Assembly: GCA_023213315.1 (NCBI GenBank)
Contig: JAKCPI010013920.1
Location: 102,559 to 166,558 of the forward strand
Direction: 5' to 3'
Length of the DNA stretch: 64,000 nucleotides
From: Euborellia annulipes
Lineage: Eukaryota > Arthropoda > Insecta > Dermaptera > Anisolabididae
Position 1 is the first letter of the stretch. Each line of letters starts with the position of its first letter. A model generated the notes under the pieces. That model was given only the letters and a program-made list of their open reading frames with translations, had not been told where the DNA came from and did no database searches. Below are positions 45,515 through 59,000 of the stretch, piece after piece. The position numbers and the translations under genes were made by a program.

Positions 45515-45660
45515 CTTTTTTTTTGTTTGTATTTTTTTTTTTATTAAATTTTTTTTGTGTTTGTTGGTCTAGGGCCGGGGGTGGGTGTGTGTGGGGGGGT
45601 GATATAATTTTTTTTTTTTTTTTTTTTTTATACAAGCAAACATATTAATAATAATAATAA
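45440..45660. repeat. Homopolymer-rich low-complexity block
   Basis: Long T runs, then GGGGGTGGGTGTGTGTGGGG and T runs again, then (AAT)n. The translated poly-lysine frame here is an artefact. The block may contain assembly or sequencing error. Confidence 0.6.
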
Positions 45661-45739
45661 TAATATTTAATGGTTGGAAATATATGTAAATAGGATATCA
45701 AAATGCAGGCAGCCAAAAATAAAAATGCTCTCGATACTC

Positions 45740-45822
45740 TGTGTACATTCAGATGTTTCGGGTAAAATTTATTCACCCATCTTCAGGCTGGTCATCCACT
45801 GGACGCGACCGCTACAAGGCTA
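45740..45822 (-). repeat. Hammerhead-like repeat unit
   Basis: The minus strand reads CCTGAAGAT-GGGT-gaataaatttt-ACCC-GAAACATC (about 45,753-45,790). The adjoining CAACAGGC at its flank was the target of the hAT insertion at 45,831. Confidence 0.45.
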
Positions 45823-45830
45823 CAACAGGC

Positions 45831-46087
45831 CAAGGGCGGATACAAGGGGGGGGGGGTAAAGGGGTAATTACCCCCCCCCGAGATTCGAAAAAAATACCTT
45901 TTTTTCGCAAAAAAATTTATTTGTAATGTAAAATTTTTAAAATTAATACTTAAAAATTTGATGTGTATTTATATTCTGGCAAACAAGTACAGAATGCCTT
46001 TTAAATTACCGAAATTAAAAAAAAAATAGTGTGCTGTGCGACGAGTCACACCAGATTACCCCCCCGAGAAACACCTCTGGATCCTTG
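45831..46087. mobile_element. hAT-type MITE with exact TSD, copy 2
   Basis: Ends CAAGGGCGGATACAAGG and CCTCTGGATCCTTG, with exact 8-bp duplication CAACAGGC at 45,823-45,830 and 46,088-46,095. Same family as 41,831-42,065. Confidence 0.85.
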
Positions 46088-46108
46088 CAACAGGCGTATT
46101 CATGCTAC

Positions 46109-46246
46109 CATGGGCGTAACTAGAGAATTTGGCTGGGGGGGGGCCATGGGGCTAGCTATCCTCCGGAGGGCCTGGAAAGCCCCATATTTTCTCAATTTTT
46201 CTTGGGATAGGAGGCTTTCTGGGGGGGGGGGGGGGCAGGCCCGACG
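46109..46246. mobile_element. hAT-like G-rich element
   Basis: Starts CATGGGCGTAACTAGAGAATTTGG. It contains GGAAAGCCCCATATTTTCTCAA, the reverse complement of the outer element at 8,642-9,014, and lacks the nested insert seen there. No clear duplication. Confidence 0.5.
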
Positions 46247-46404
46247 ATGAGTTAACATCTTCAAGTTGTCTCACTTGCTGTAAACTCCCTTTCCAAGTGT
46301 TGTTGTTGGCTTGGCAGGGGAGTAAAATCATACATTACTCATGTATTTTTCAAAATGATAGCAATAAAAAGGGAGGGGGCGTTGAGGATGGGTTTTACAC
46401 TTGA

Positions 46405-46520
46405 CCTCTCATACTAAGAGAAAGTTGTGTGCTGCGACCAGTCACACCATATTTTTTGTTACATTGTCTTTTATTGAATGGAGGAAACATTTATATGTAA
46501 GAGAAAGCAAAAAAATGTCA
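46405..46520 (+). repeat. Rep690 3' scrap
   Basis: Contains TAAGAGAAAGTTGTGTGCTG and CCAGTCACACCATATTTTTT. A similar scrap lies in the last dynein intron at 47,100-47,165. Confidence 0.5.
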
Positions 46521-46774
46521 TACTTAAATTTCTAACAGTTTTTTATTTAAAAAATTAAATAACAAATAAAAATCTATATTTATTAACATTTTAATATTTA
46601 GTTAATAATAATAATGTGAAAATATAAAATGTGTTTCTATGAATCTACTATAAAAATTGTAAAGCATTTTATTAAATTATATAAGTAACAACATTGGGGA
46701 TTAATTCTACTTAAATCAATAATAAATAATAGAGAAAGTGAATGGTCTATTTTTTTAGGAAAAGAGTTTGTGAT

Positions 46775-47069
46775 TCAAACGCTGAGAAGAAGAGCGACAC
46801 CAGCTAAAGTCCATTTGGAGGCTTTTTCTCTGGTGCGTAAATTGAAGGTCCATACAAATGTGATTCCCCGTTTACGAGTTTTATACAAAGGACATTCGTA
46901 CATCATCCGCAGGTCTTGTTTATCTTGAGTAATGGCCTTGATTAGGATGACTGGCATCATCGGTAAAAGTTCTTTTAGTTTTGAATCAACGATTCCTCCA
47001 ATTGTGGTATCCCATCGAGCGCCTTCCATGTAAAGACTGTGAACGTGGGCACCTTCTCGAGGAGCAACT
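46775..47069 (-). CDS. Dynein last coding exon
   Basis: [57 protein letters not shown] and [13 protein letters not shown], then TGA (46,777-46,775). The C-terminus is full length for the family. Acceptor TTTTGTCCAG. Confidence 0.96.
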
Positions 47070-50000
47070 CTGGACAAAATAAAAAATCGATGTAATTTTA
47101 GTTGGTCTTGGCCTCTCATACAAAGAGCTGTGTGTTGTGCGACCAAACACACCAGATTTTTTGTTATATTGTCTTTTATATGGATGGAGAAAAAACATAT
47201 AGAATAGAAAATATAGAAAACATATAAAATACCCAGACAGCTTGGAATATTACAGGAATAGTGACAAATATTGCAGATCTTTCAAAATATTGGCAATATT
47301 GCAAGAAACCTTATAGGGATAATTGCAGCAACATTGCTGCAATATTCCTATGTCCGCCTCTTTTTTACTTGCAAGGATATTGCGACAATATTGTGCAAGA
47401 TTACTACAATTCTCAAATCTAGGGGGAGGAAAATTAAATAAAGTTATTTTTTGGGGATGTCTTTTGTGATGAGAATGATAAAAAAAAAGGGGGGGGGGGG
47501 GGGGGGGCTTTGTTAAAAATTATATTTGTCAAAATCCCCCCCCCCTTTTTTTTCCCTCCCCACTCCAAAAAGACCAGGCATTTATATTGAAATATTTCAA
47601 TTGGCCTTTCTTGGAGTTAGGCCTTCACAGTTGTTATCATTAATAAAAGAATTTGATTTTCTTTTTAACTGTGGTTCATTTGTAACAATCACAATATTTC
47701 GGCCACTCATTCTGTGCCCTTCTTTAAGTACAATTCAGTTAAGATTACAAAGGTTGTTACATCTGTGACAATTTCATTTGAATTAGTTGAGAAAACAAGA
47801 GTTTCTTGATTGTCACAGATGTGACAACCTTTATAATCTTAACTGAATTGTACCTGAAGAAGGCCACACACCTAATGAGTGGCCGAAACGTTGTAATTCT
47901 TTAGAAATAAACCACAGTTAAACCGAAAATCAAATTCTTTTATTAATTTCAATTGGATATATGTTTATTTGAGGCATCCCATGGCCCCCGGGAATCGAAC
48001 CCAGGATCTCCGCCTTTCCGGAGCATAGGCGTGCTGTCCATTGCACCAGGCCACCGGACCCTCGACCTGATTTTTTTACGCCTAACATAAATAGCCCCAT
48101 TAAGATACAGACAGTGTAGGCAGTGCAGTGCAGTTTGAGTCTCTCACTATGGATAGGGGAAATCACGAATTGAGAATCCTAGTAGCACAGGCCAGCGGGA
48201 TACTTGTGGATACGGGGCAGGAACTCTGGAACTCTCGCGGCACGTCACACAATTTTGCCTTCTTTTTCTTTTGGTAGCAATGTTCTAACTCAACATCTGA
48301 ATTAGGATGGGAGTTAAAATCAAGATATTTTTTTAAAACTTTTTGGAAGGGCATAAGATGCCCTGTGAATTTCTCTCCAATATACTTGAACAACTATTAA
48401 ACAGTTTTTTGGAACTGCCCTGCCTTGCGCACAATGTACCAATTTGATTTTATCTAATCTTTTTCTTTTTTTAACACAATCAATTTAAAAATTTTTATAT
48501 CTTAGTATCCCATAATTTGTGTGCTTTTTAGTAAGTGTGAAAGACAGAACGGATGATTTTATAATGATGAAAAAGAAAGTCTCTTGAATGAAAAATTCAT
48601 ACCATGATTAAATAGAAAATTTGAAAAAAAAAAAAAATAAATTAAAATCTTATTATTCTTACGTCATATCTTCTTTATCTTTTTTTGTCACGTCGCAATG
48701 AAGACACATTTTATCGAGAGGCCATTCATTTTTGCGAGCTGTAGATTGCATGATGGCTGTCAAAAATGACTGAGGGTTAAAAAAGCCACCTAACCAAACG
48801 GCGGCCGGCATCTGGAAATCGGTAATCCAACTCTCTAATTCATGAAGTCGGAGTTGTAGATCCTGATACCATGCAGCTAAACCCAGCTGCGAAGGGTATG
48901 CTAGATTAGTCCATTTCTCAGGTACTACATCCATGAAAAGATTCCCCTCGAGAATTTCCATATCAGATGAAATTGTCAACTCTCCCTGGAAATTAAATAA
49001 ATAATAAATTTCAGTATATATATCACGTTTGGGACAGAAGAAAATTCCTACAATTTAATATTTATTAATTAAAATAGTCGACAAAAGATAGGGTGCGCCA
49101 TCGGGGGTCGAACCACGGAACTACCAATTTGTACTCAGTATGCCCTATCACTGGAACACAGCACGGCATTTAGTTATTTGAATTCATACTGCTATTTTAG
49201 TCATTGGGAGAAATGAACCCAAATTTGAAACCACAAATTTCTCTGTCAACCAGACGCAAAATACTGTAGATGGACTAATTGAGAATACTCTCTCATTGGT
49301 GCAAATAATAAATAAGTAATTATAATCGTGAGGAAAGTAAATGTGCAGGGAGAATAAAAAATTATTTAAATTCTTTTGGTCGACGTTTCGAACGCCAATC
49401 GCGTGGTCCCGAAGAAGGACATATTTGAACAATATTACACAGTAACATCTATGCTTGCTTTGTAACAACTTTTGGGCGTCCAAAAGAATTTAAATAATTT
49501 TTTATTCTCCTGGCGGCACCCTTTCATTAGTCGAATTAATGAATATTAAATAAATATCCTTTCATAAATAAGTTAGATAATCTATCTCTATATAGGGTAA
49601 GAGAAAGTAAGAAGATATCAAAATACTTAGATAGTTTTCTACATACTTTAAGGCCGAGTTCAAGTTCTGTTAATGAAGTAAAAATTTCTTTAAAAAGGAT
49701 ATTCATCCTTTCGCACTCTTGAAAAGCCACGATAATATAAGGTGTTCTCTCTTCCACTTTTGACATAATTTCAGCGATATGGAATTTTGGAGGAACTTTA
49801 TCTAAAATATCTTCTAAGATTCCTTTTACCTATAACAAATAATTTAAAAAAAATTTAGAAATATGAATTAAAATTATATATAATAATGTTTTTTAGAAGT
49901 TAAAATTTTGTGGGGACAGATCGTTGGGGTAATGGATGGGGAGAAAATACACCCCTGAGTGTTTTTTCCCAATTAAAAAAATATTTTTTTTAAAAATTTT

Positions 50001-53000
50001 TGGGGGTCCCCTCTCCCCCCCTTTTCTGCGTCAAAAAATATTTTTGTGGGGGGGGGGTTGTTGATAAAATTTTTTTTTTGGGGAGGCATTCAACAAATAA
50101 GTGGGGTTTTTTTTTTAAAAAAAAAAGAGGGGAAAAAAAAATATATATAAATATTTTTTACAGGGGGGGGTTCTTTTTTTTTAAAAAAAAATATATTTTT
50201 GTCCGGGGTGGGGTGTGGGAAAGATTATTTTCTCTCTTTAATGTTTTTCATTTGAATGTGTTTTTTTTTTTTTTTTTTGTTGAAAAAAAATATTATATTT
50301 GAGACACTTGTGCAGTGATCTTTTGTGTGAGCCATAACCTGGAATTTAATTTAAATAAAACACAGTTAAACAAAAAACATTGTTTATATAATGATAACAA
50401 TTATCCCTCAACTCCGTAAAGAGAGGGGTAAATCTCTCAAAATAAATAAATAAATAATGATAACAATTATGAATTTATAAAATGTTGACTGACTTTATCT
50501 TCTCGACTTATAGAGATTCCAGCTCCAGCAGCCAAATCGCGCGGTTGAAGTTCAAAAATAACTTTAAATAAGTTATCTGCCGTAGTGGTGAGAAAGCCAA
50601 TTTCAGCGTTAGGATGCAATCCATAAAGATAAGGACTTTCAGCGGGTAAAGCATTGTCGACATACTTATGGTAGCCATCCAAATCAGTATTGGGTGGCGA
50701 AGGGAATCCGGGGGCAAGCATCAAATCCCCATCAGTCAATTCGGGACACATGTAAACCTGGAAATAATTAAAATAATAAATAACACCGGTCAACACGATT
50801 TTTGGGTTTGGCTTCTGCATATGAAATTTTCGTTTCTCCCACACTAAAACGAAACAGCAATTTTAAAAAATAAAAGATTTTCTAGTTTAGCAGAATAACA
50901 TTTTTGTCCTCTTCTAAAATTTATGAAAGTTATTTTTAAATATTGAATATTAATAAGTCCCTCCCCCCCTACTTCAAAAAAAAAAAAAAAATTTAAATTA
51001 AAATCCAAATACGAGGTGTGTACAACTAAATGTTTCAAAGAAAAAAAAATATTTATTTTTTGCTCTTGGACAAACTTATATTATCTAGAAGGGTCTTACC
51101 TCCAAATATGTTCGGCATAGTCTTCGATCCCAATCATCAGTAATATGACCTCCATACATAATTTCCCCAAATAAATAACGTAGATCTTCCCAAGGAATTT
51201 TAGATGAATTTTCTAAATAATTATAAAGTACATTAACGCTTATAGTTAAATCTCCATTATTGAAAGGATAAACTCGATTCCATCCCTAAAAAATTAAATA
51301 AATTATATTAATTAAAGTCTTATAAGATTTTACTTTAATAAAATTCTAAAAATTCTAACTTGCCTGGGCACCAAATTTTCTTCGTTCATTAACGACAGCA
51401 TGGAAATAACAAAGACAAAACAAAATTGTTTTAAATTCTGCTTCTTTTGTACACATTTCCAAAATATCTTGAGTGAAATTATCTAAGGCTTTGTGGATAT
51501 TTGCAAACATCCCTGATGGAGGTTCATTTGTTATTTTAATTGAAGATTCCAAGATTCCTAAAAATATTTCAATAAATTTATCATTAACAATTAACTTTGT
51601 TCAACTAAGGCTTAGTATATAATTGATGTGTTTGGTGTTAAAAGCTATTTTTTTAAATTTGTTTCCAAAATATCTTTGTCGACATCTGAGGCCACCCCGT
51701 CCCTATTTATTGAAATTGATTGGTAGCCAATGCAATAGAAATAAATTTCTCGCCTGGAACGGGGAACCCTTGACCTTTGGCACCAAAAGCTAATGCTCTT
51801 CTACCTCTGAGCCATAGGTCAAGGGCGTTAAAAGCTATAATAACCACAATTGTTGCAATTAGGTGTAGTGTCAAGCGCGGGGAAACTTCGGGTGGGGGAC
51901 CCGAGGAAGCAGCGTATAGAACGTCCCCCGGTTGCCATCGGTACAATCAAATAAATATACTGTACAATAAAGGGTGTTTCAAAAAGAATATACGTATTTT
52001 GAATGCATATATTTATTAATCTTTAAGACATACGAATATGAAACTTTACACACATATTTACGAACCTCTCAAGTTCAGAATACAGATGTTCAATATGTCC
52101 TCCATCAGCGATACGAACAATATCATATCGATACTCAAATTCCTCCCATACTCGGGCAAGCATGTCCTTCGTCACTGATGTTATGGCAGCACGGATTCGG
52201 TTCATAAACTCTTCCAGGTTCTGTGGGAGTGGTGGTACATAAATGTTGTCTTTAACGAAACCCAAAAGGAAGAAGTCACAGGGTGTCAAATCCGGTGACC
52301 GTGGAGCCCAGCTGAGTCATGCTAAGTCGCCAGCTCCTTGACGATCAATCCAAAGGTTCAGTAGAGTTTCATTCGAAATTCACGCACTTGGAAACTCCAG
52401 TGAGGGGATGCCCTTGTTGAAAAATGAAGTTGTCTTCGTGCAGCCTCAGAAACAACCAGTTTTGTAACATATACTGCTGACCGGTAACCGTGATTCCATC
52501 AAAGAAGAATGGGCCGTAAAGAAATGATCGGGATGATCGAGTATGGGAGGAATTTGAGTATCGATGTGATATTGTTCGTATCGCTTATGGAGGACATATT
52601 CAACATCTGTAATCTGAACTAGAGAGGTTCGTAAATATGTGTGTAAAGTTTCATATTCGAATGTCTTAAAGTTAAATAAATATATGCATTCAAAATAGGT
52701 ATATTCTTTTTGAAACACCCTGTATATATATGTTTAAAAACCCTAAATGGCCTCAGTAGTCGACAATGGAAAAATTAAAAAAAAAAAAAAAAAAAGCTAT
52801 GATACAAATGATTATTTGTGAACCTTGTGGAATGATATGAGATGAAGCATCTGCGGCAGGCTCTGCGCTCATAAATAGCCGATAATCAGTATGGGAATGT
52901 TCAGTATTAATTTCCATTTTTTTTTCAAGTGTTGGTAACCAATTCTTGACTAGATGAATATTTTGTAAAATGACCCAGTGTCCGAGCTCTGCTGCCATAT

Positions 53001-56000
53001 CTAAAGCTTCTTCGGCTACAGGTTCTTGACCCTAAAATATTTAATAATACAAAAAAAAGTTTTTTTCTATAATTCAGAAAAAAATTTTTATTATAAAAGT
53101 AGCAATTAGAATAAAAAAAAAAAAAAAAAAAAAAACAGGAAGCTCACCTGTCCAAGTGCGACACTGTGTAGATTACTGGCTTCAATAGTAAATCCCAAAT
53201 TTTTCCCTAGTTTCTCGACATCTTTGAGTGGATCCACACCAGGAGACAGAATGAAAAAAACCGGAGTTGCATTATCAGTTTCTTCATAAGATTTTGAAAA
53301 TTCAATGCTTCGGCCTTCAACAAATTTGGAGCCAAATCGTTCTTCGATAAATACACGCATTGCATAAATCATTCGATCAGGGCGTAAACATCTCATAATA
53401 CAAAGTCTGAGGATAGGGCTCTTATTTTTATACTCGCCCGGTAATTTGTCTCTTTCGGGTGTTTCAGACTCAGCATATTTTTTCCACCTTGTAAAACAAA
53501 AAAGTGTAGCTTGAAAATGTGGTTGTGATATAATTGTGATAGGAAGAGGGAAATGTCAGACAAAGTATTATAGTTGCACCACAGGAGTTCATTTCTGATA
53601 CTTCGACAGGATATAATTTGTATGAAGTATATATTTTATTATTGTTTATTATTTTTATTATTGACAAAAATGAGTTTCATCGCATGTCTTTAAAATATTT
53701 ATATGTCTTGTATATAAACCCAATAACACTGGGTTCGGATCTATAAAGGCCAAAATTTTTAGTTCGATAATTTTATTTAAGCCATTTGGATACCAAATGG
53801 CTTAAATAAGAATGCCTGGACCCCAATATATATATATTTTAATAATAACAGTTTTAGAGATATAGAAAAAAATTTTAATAGAAAATATGTTTTAAAACGG
53901 CTCTTATTTTGAGTTTTCAAGATTTTTTTAAGGCAACTCCCCTTAAAAATATGCAGAAAGTTTTAATACATATAAATATTAAGTTTCAGTCGAATTGGAG
54001 GCCATTTAAACAGCTAAAAGCTTAGAAAAATTATTTTTTTTGAATTTTTCTTTGCTTTGGACACCCCTAATACAATTTTAGGTATCCCTGAATGAAATAA
54101 ACATATATATTTACGATATTATTTACTTCTTTAGCTTTCTAAAAATCATTCATTCGTAATAAATCTGTTCGTTATAAATTAACGAAATTATAAACAAAAC
54201 AATTATCAAAGTCTGGTAAAAAAACACTTTCACGGCCTAGCTTTTAGGCTTTTGCTGATTGGAATAAACTTATAACTATTTAAATATATTAAACTATTTT
54301 GTTTATAATTTCGTTAATTTTTAACAGATTTTAACGAATGAATGAATTCTAGAAAGCCAAATAAGTATGGAATATTGTAAATGTATATTTTTTTCATTCA
54401 TTCAGGTATACCTAAAATTGTGTTAGGAGTGTAAAAAACAAAAAAAAATAACTCAAAAAATTTGTTTTTTCAAAACTTTTAGCCATTCGGCACTTCTAAA
54501 TGACCTCCGATTCGGCTGCAACTTAAAATTATATTATTTTAGTATTATAAATATAAATTATAAATATCTGCATATTTTTAAGGGGCGTCGCCTTAAAAAA
54601 ATCTTGAAAACGCAGAGAGCACAATTTCTATTAAAATTTATTTTTCCCTATATCTTAAAAACTGTGCCTGATGGGGTAAGACTGAAATGATATTTGAATT
54701 CAGCATGAAAAATATTTCTCGAATCTCATATCTTTATTCTTGTGAAAGAAAAAGTTCATTTTTGTCGACAAGGGTAATTGAAGATGGCACAAGAAGGTCA
54801 ACAAGTCTAGGAGTTTTATTGGGCCAGATGCAACATACTTTGGCTGATATCTCCACCTTCCTATCAGAAACAAAAAAATGTAAAAATAGACATATTTAAA
54901 GTTATATACAAATTAAATGTTATGACGAAATAATTATTTCTAGGGTTCGATTTTCGTAATGAGTTTTTGATTTTAGTGTCTCAAGGATCACAGAAAATTT
55001 TTTATTCTGCACATAAATGTATATTTGTAGTCTTACATACATTTATGGTCTTTTTTATCATATTTCCAACATGCCTACTCCCCATTTTGCAAAAAAAATC
55101 AATGACTCATTCTCCTTTCTCTTCCCCTCCACGCACACTAGAGATAATTTTAAATTTATTTTGAAGTTAATTAATTCCTTATCTTAGAATATTTATTTAT
55201 TTTTAATATATAGTCTTAAATTTTTCTTTGAGCACCTCCAGACTTATTATTTTCTTGATTTATTAGGAAATTTATTAAATATGAAATGACCGACTACCTT
55301 TAAAATTTTTCTTAGTAGAAAAAAATGATTAAAGGAGAGATTAATTAATATTTTCTTTGTGTCATTAATCGATGATGGCAAGCAGATCATCAGATAGAAA
55401 CGTAGATCGATCAAGAGGTGCAATTCCTAAAAGCCGACAAAAAAATAAAAATCAAAAGAATAGGTCACCTAATTCACCGCCTAAAGATCAAATTCAAGGT
55501 GAAGGTGGTTTAGATGAAAATCAATCAAGAGATGCAAAAATGTCAATATTTCATGAAGAAATTAGAGAATGCGAGTATGATAATACGGAGAGGACTTCAA
55601 ATCTAAATTCTCAACAGGATGATGATATAAATCGTAATGAAAAGTACTTGAAATATCTAGTTAAACATGGGCAGATTTCATGGAAATATGAGCAAAAACT
55701 GATTCATTTAGAAGATCCAAAAACTTATCGAAATCGTATCACCAGTCCAAACGATATGTTGGAGAATTGTGGAGTTCCAATTATGGTAACCCCTACAAAT
55801 GATGTCAATTATCTACCAATTGGAGGATATGCCTTACGAGGTCCTGAATATGGCACAGTTCATTTAGATGATGAATATAAAAAAAATGAAAATCCTTTAT
55901 TCACGAATTATCCAGTTATCGAGATCAAAGAAGAATCGATTTATTTAAGGCAGGCTAAAATTATTCAAGAAAAACTGGAAAAAGAAAAAAAAAGCGCTGA

Positions 56001-59000
56001 AAAGTTGCACCAGAATCCTCGCTATGTAGCTTCCTTGAAAAAAGAAGAAGAGGAAGCCATCCAAAAAGAGAAGATGCGGCTCTTGGGAAAAATGGAAGAC
56101 CTCAAAATTGAAGACCCTCCACCTTCAAAAGAGGGGGATGAAAACGTGACGGAATTATGAGAAGATTAAATATTTTTATTTAGGAATTTGTTGAATTAAA
56201 AAAAATTATGTCTTTTGTTTAATTGAAATTTATCTTATTTTGAAATTTTCATAAAAGTGTATAAAAATAAATTTTTCTAAGATTCTGTTATTTATAATAT
56301 TTGTTGTGATAAATATAACTGATTTATTAATATATATGAGTTTATAATCATTTATTTCTTTCCCTTCAATCATTACTGTCATATCTGACACGTTGTGGTT
56401 ACTCTGAGGATTAAGTTTCATGGAAATAATACTGAGGTTTCCCCCCCGTTTCCTTCCACAAGAGGAGGCATCTCAAAAAAAGTTGGATAATAATTTGACA
56501 TGAGGTGGATTTGAATTCGAGTTATCTTCAACTCAGGATTATAAGCTTAATCCCTCGGCTAATCGCTCCTCAATTATTTATTTAAAGTTTATATATATGT
56601 AATATATATATAGAGAGAAAATATTGGATTCATGTCAAAATTCGAGTTTTCGGCCAAAAAGTACTAGTACTTTACTGATGCACTTTTTCAGTTTTTTCGA
56701 TTTTCTCAAAATTCGCTCCAACGATTTTGATTAAAATTCAAAAATCAATTATTTTTTAGATGCTCTTTAAAATGTATAGTCTCATTTTGCTCTCGAAATT
56801 GTTTGAAGATCACTTTACTCTTTGTCTTCATAGGAGAAATGGTTGTAGGGGTAATTTACCCATGTTTATAAATTTTACATCTTGAATTCTAATATATCGG
56901 CGGAAACTAAATATATCTCGACACAAAAAAAACTGGTGTGACAGGCACAGAACACAACTTTCGATTATCGAAGGTAAGAGAAAGTTGTATGCTGTGCGAC
57001 CAGTCACACCAGATTTTTTTAAATTAAATAATCAAACTTTATAAATTTTCATTTATTTATTAGTAAAATAAATTTTAGTCGAAATGAGTAGTGTTGGTTG
57101 TTTACTCGACGTTTCGTCTCCTCTTTTGGAGCTATTTTCAAGAGTATGAGAAATGTAAGTAATGGTCAGAACCCTTTCAGTTTAGAGGCCTTTTAATACC
57201 ATTTGATTTAAATATATGTGGCTCAAAAAACGTTTTGTAAAAATATAGTATTTTCAAAGTTTATATATCCTTTGATGTCGAATAACACTCTTAAAAAAAA
57301 TTAAAACAATAATAGATTTTCACATTTAATAAAGAAACCATCAGTATCAGAGGTGAGAAAATTAAATCAATCCTTTCTCCACCCTCTACCAGAAGACAAT
57401 TTAAAAAAAAAAAAATTTCAAAAAATATTTAATATTTCTAAGTTTAGAGAAAAAAAGAGCAAAATTCTTTTAAAGAATTAATAATATTAATGGGGTTTTT
57501 TACTTTCTCTTACCTCTATAAATGTTAATATATAGAGAGAGAAAGTATTGGATTCATGTCAAAAATTCGATGTCGAGATTTTGATGGATATACACGTTTT
57601 GAGATTCCGTGAATCCAAAAAAGTGGTTTTCGCGACATGGTCTGTCTGTCTGTCTGTGTGTCTGTCTGTCTGTATGTCTGTGGGTGTGTCTGTGAACAAA
57701 ATATCTCAAGAAGGGAAATAGCTAGGAGTTTGAAATTCTATATTTAAGTTAGGCACCCCCATGGGACATGTCACGAAGCTTTTGAACAAAATCGACCAAA
57801 GAGTACTAGTACTTTACTGATGCACTTTTTCAGTTTTTTTCGATTTTATCTAAATTTGCTCCAACGATTTTTTTTTAAATTCAAAAATCAATTATTTTTT
57901 AGATTTTCAATAAAATGTATATTCTCATTTTGTGATTGAAATTTTCTGAAGACCACTTTACTCTTGTACTCCATAGAAAAGATAGGAGAAATGGTTGCCA
58001 TGGTAACAAAATATAAATATTTTCCCATAGTTATAAATTGTACATCTTGAAAATCGAATGTACTGTACTGTCGGAAACTAAATACATGTCGACACAAAAA
58101 ATCTGGTGTGACAAGCACAGTACACAACTTTCGAAGTTGTGTGCTGTGCGACCAGTCACACCAGATTTTTTTTTAAGTTTCTTAGTTGCCGAAAAATTTA
58201 AAAAAAAATTCTAAAAATTACAATCGGGGATGTACATTGAGGAACAATATTAAGTCCCACCTATGCTTTTTCAACTTGTGATTAATTTATTGTTTTTCAA
58301 AAAGTATTATATATTTTTTAATGGAAACTTTCATGGTTCAAACCTAGAAAATTTCCAATAAATGAAATAATCACAAGTAGAAACGCATAGGTGGGACTTT
58401 ATATTGACCCTCACTGTACTTATTTTTTGTTTATCTTATATGTAGGAGCTATATGTTTTTATTAATAGGTCTGTTTGATTAAGCGTCCGAGGGCGTCCAG
58501 GAAAAACTTATTGCTTTTCTTTACTGCGCATGTGATCTTCCTAACTGCGCATGCGCCGGACGATTAATCGAACAGTCCAAATATATACTAGAATATATAT
58601 ATATGTATATATATATATACCTTTTTACACTTGCTTCAATATCACGCTCTAAATTTACTAATTCGGAAAGGTTCATTACGGCTTTGATTCCACCCCAACC
58701 AACATGAGTAATGAAATCATATGGTGAAATAAGTCCAGGGGTGAAAGGGTAACGTAAAAGAAAATCTAATTCGTTATGCTCTATTTCATGGTTTGCTAAA
58801 AGAACCTAAAAAAAAAAAAAAAATTGAGAAGATATGTAAAGTAAAGTCGGAGATTTATAAGAGAAATGAATAAAAGATAACTTTTGGTTCAGATCTAATC
58901 ATCGTAACCTAGTAATATATGTGTGATTCATAAAATTAAGGGGAATTTGAGGAAGTAAAAATAAATAACAAAATTGAAATTTTACTTTTAGAATATTATC

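Noticed and set aside
45435..45635. Poly-lysine open frame
   Set aside because: Translation of poly-T runs; low complexity.
47955..48060. Functional tRNA gene on the minus strand
   Set aside because: The B-box is perfect but the anticodon loop is oversized and acceptor pairing is poor; better explained as a SINE head.
50000..50302. Gly/Phe-rich 100-codon frame
   Set aside because: Homopolymer block within a dynein intron, opposite strand, no coding character.
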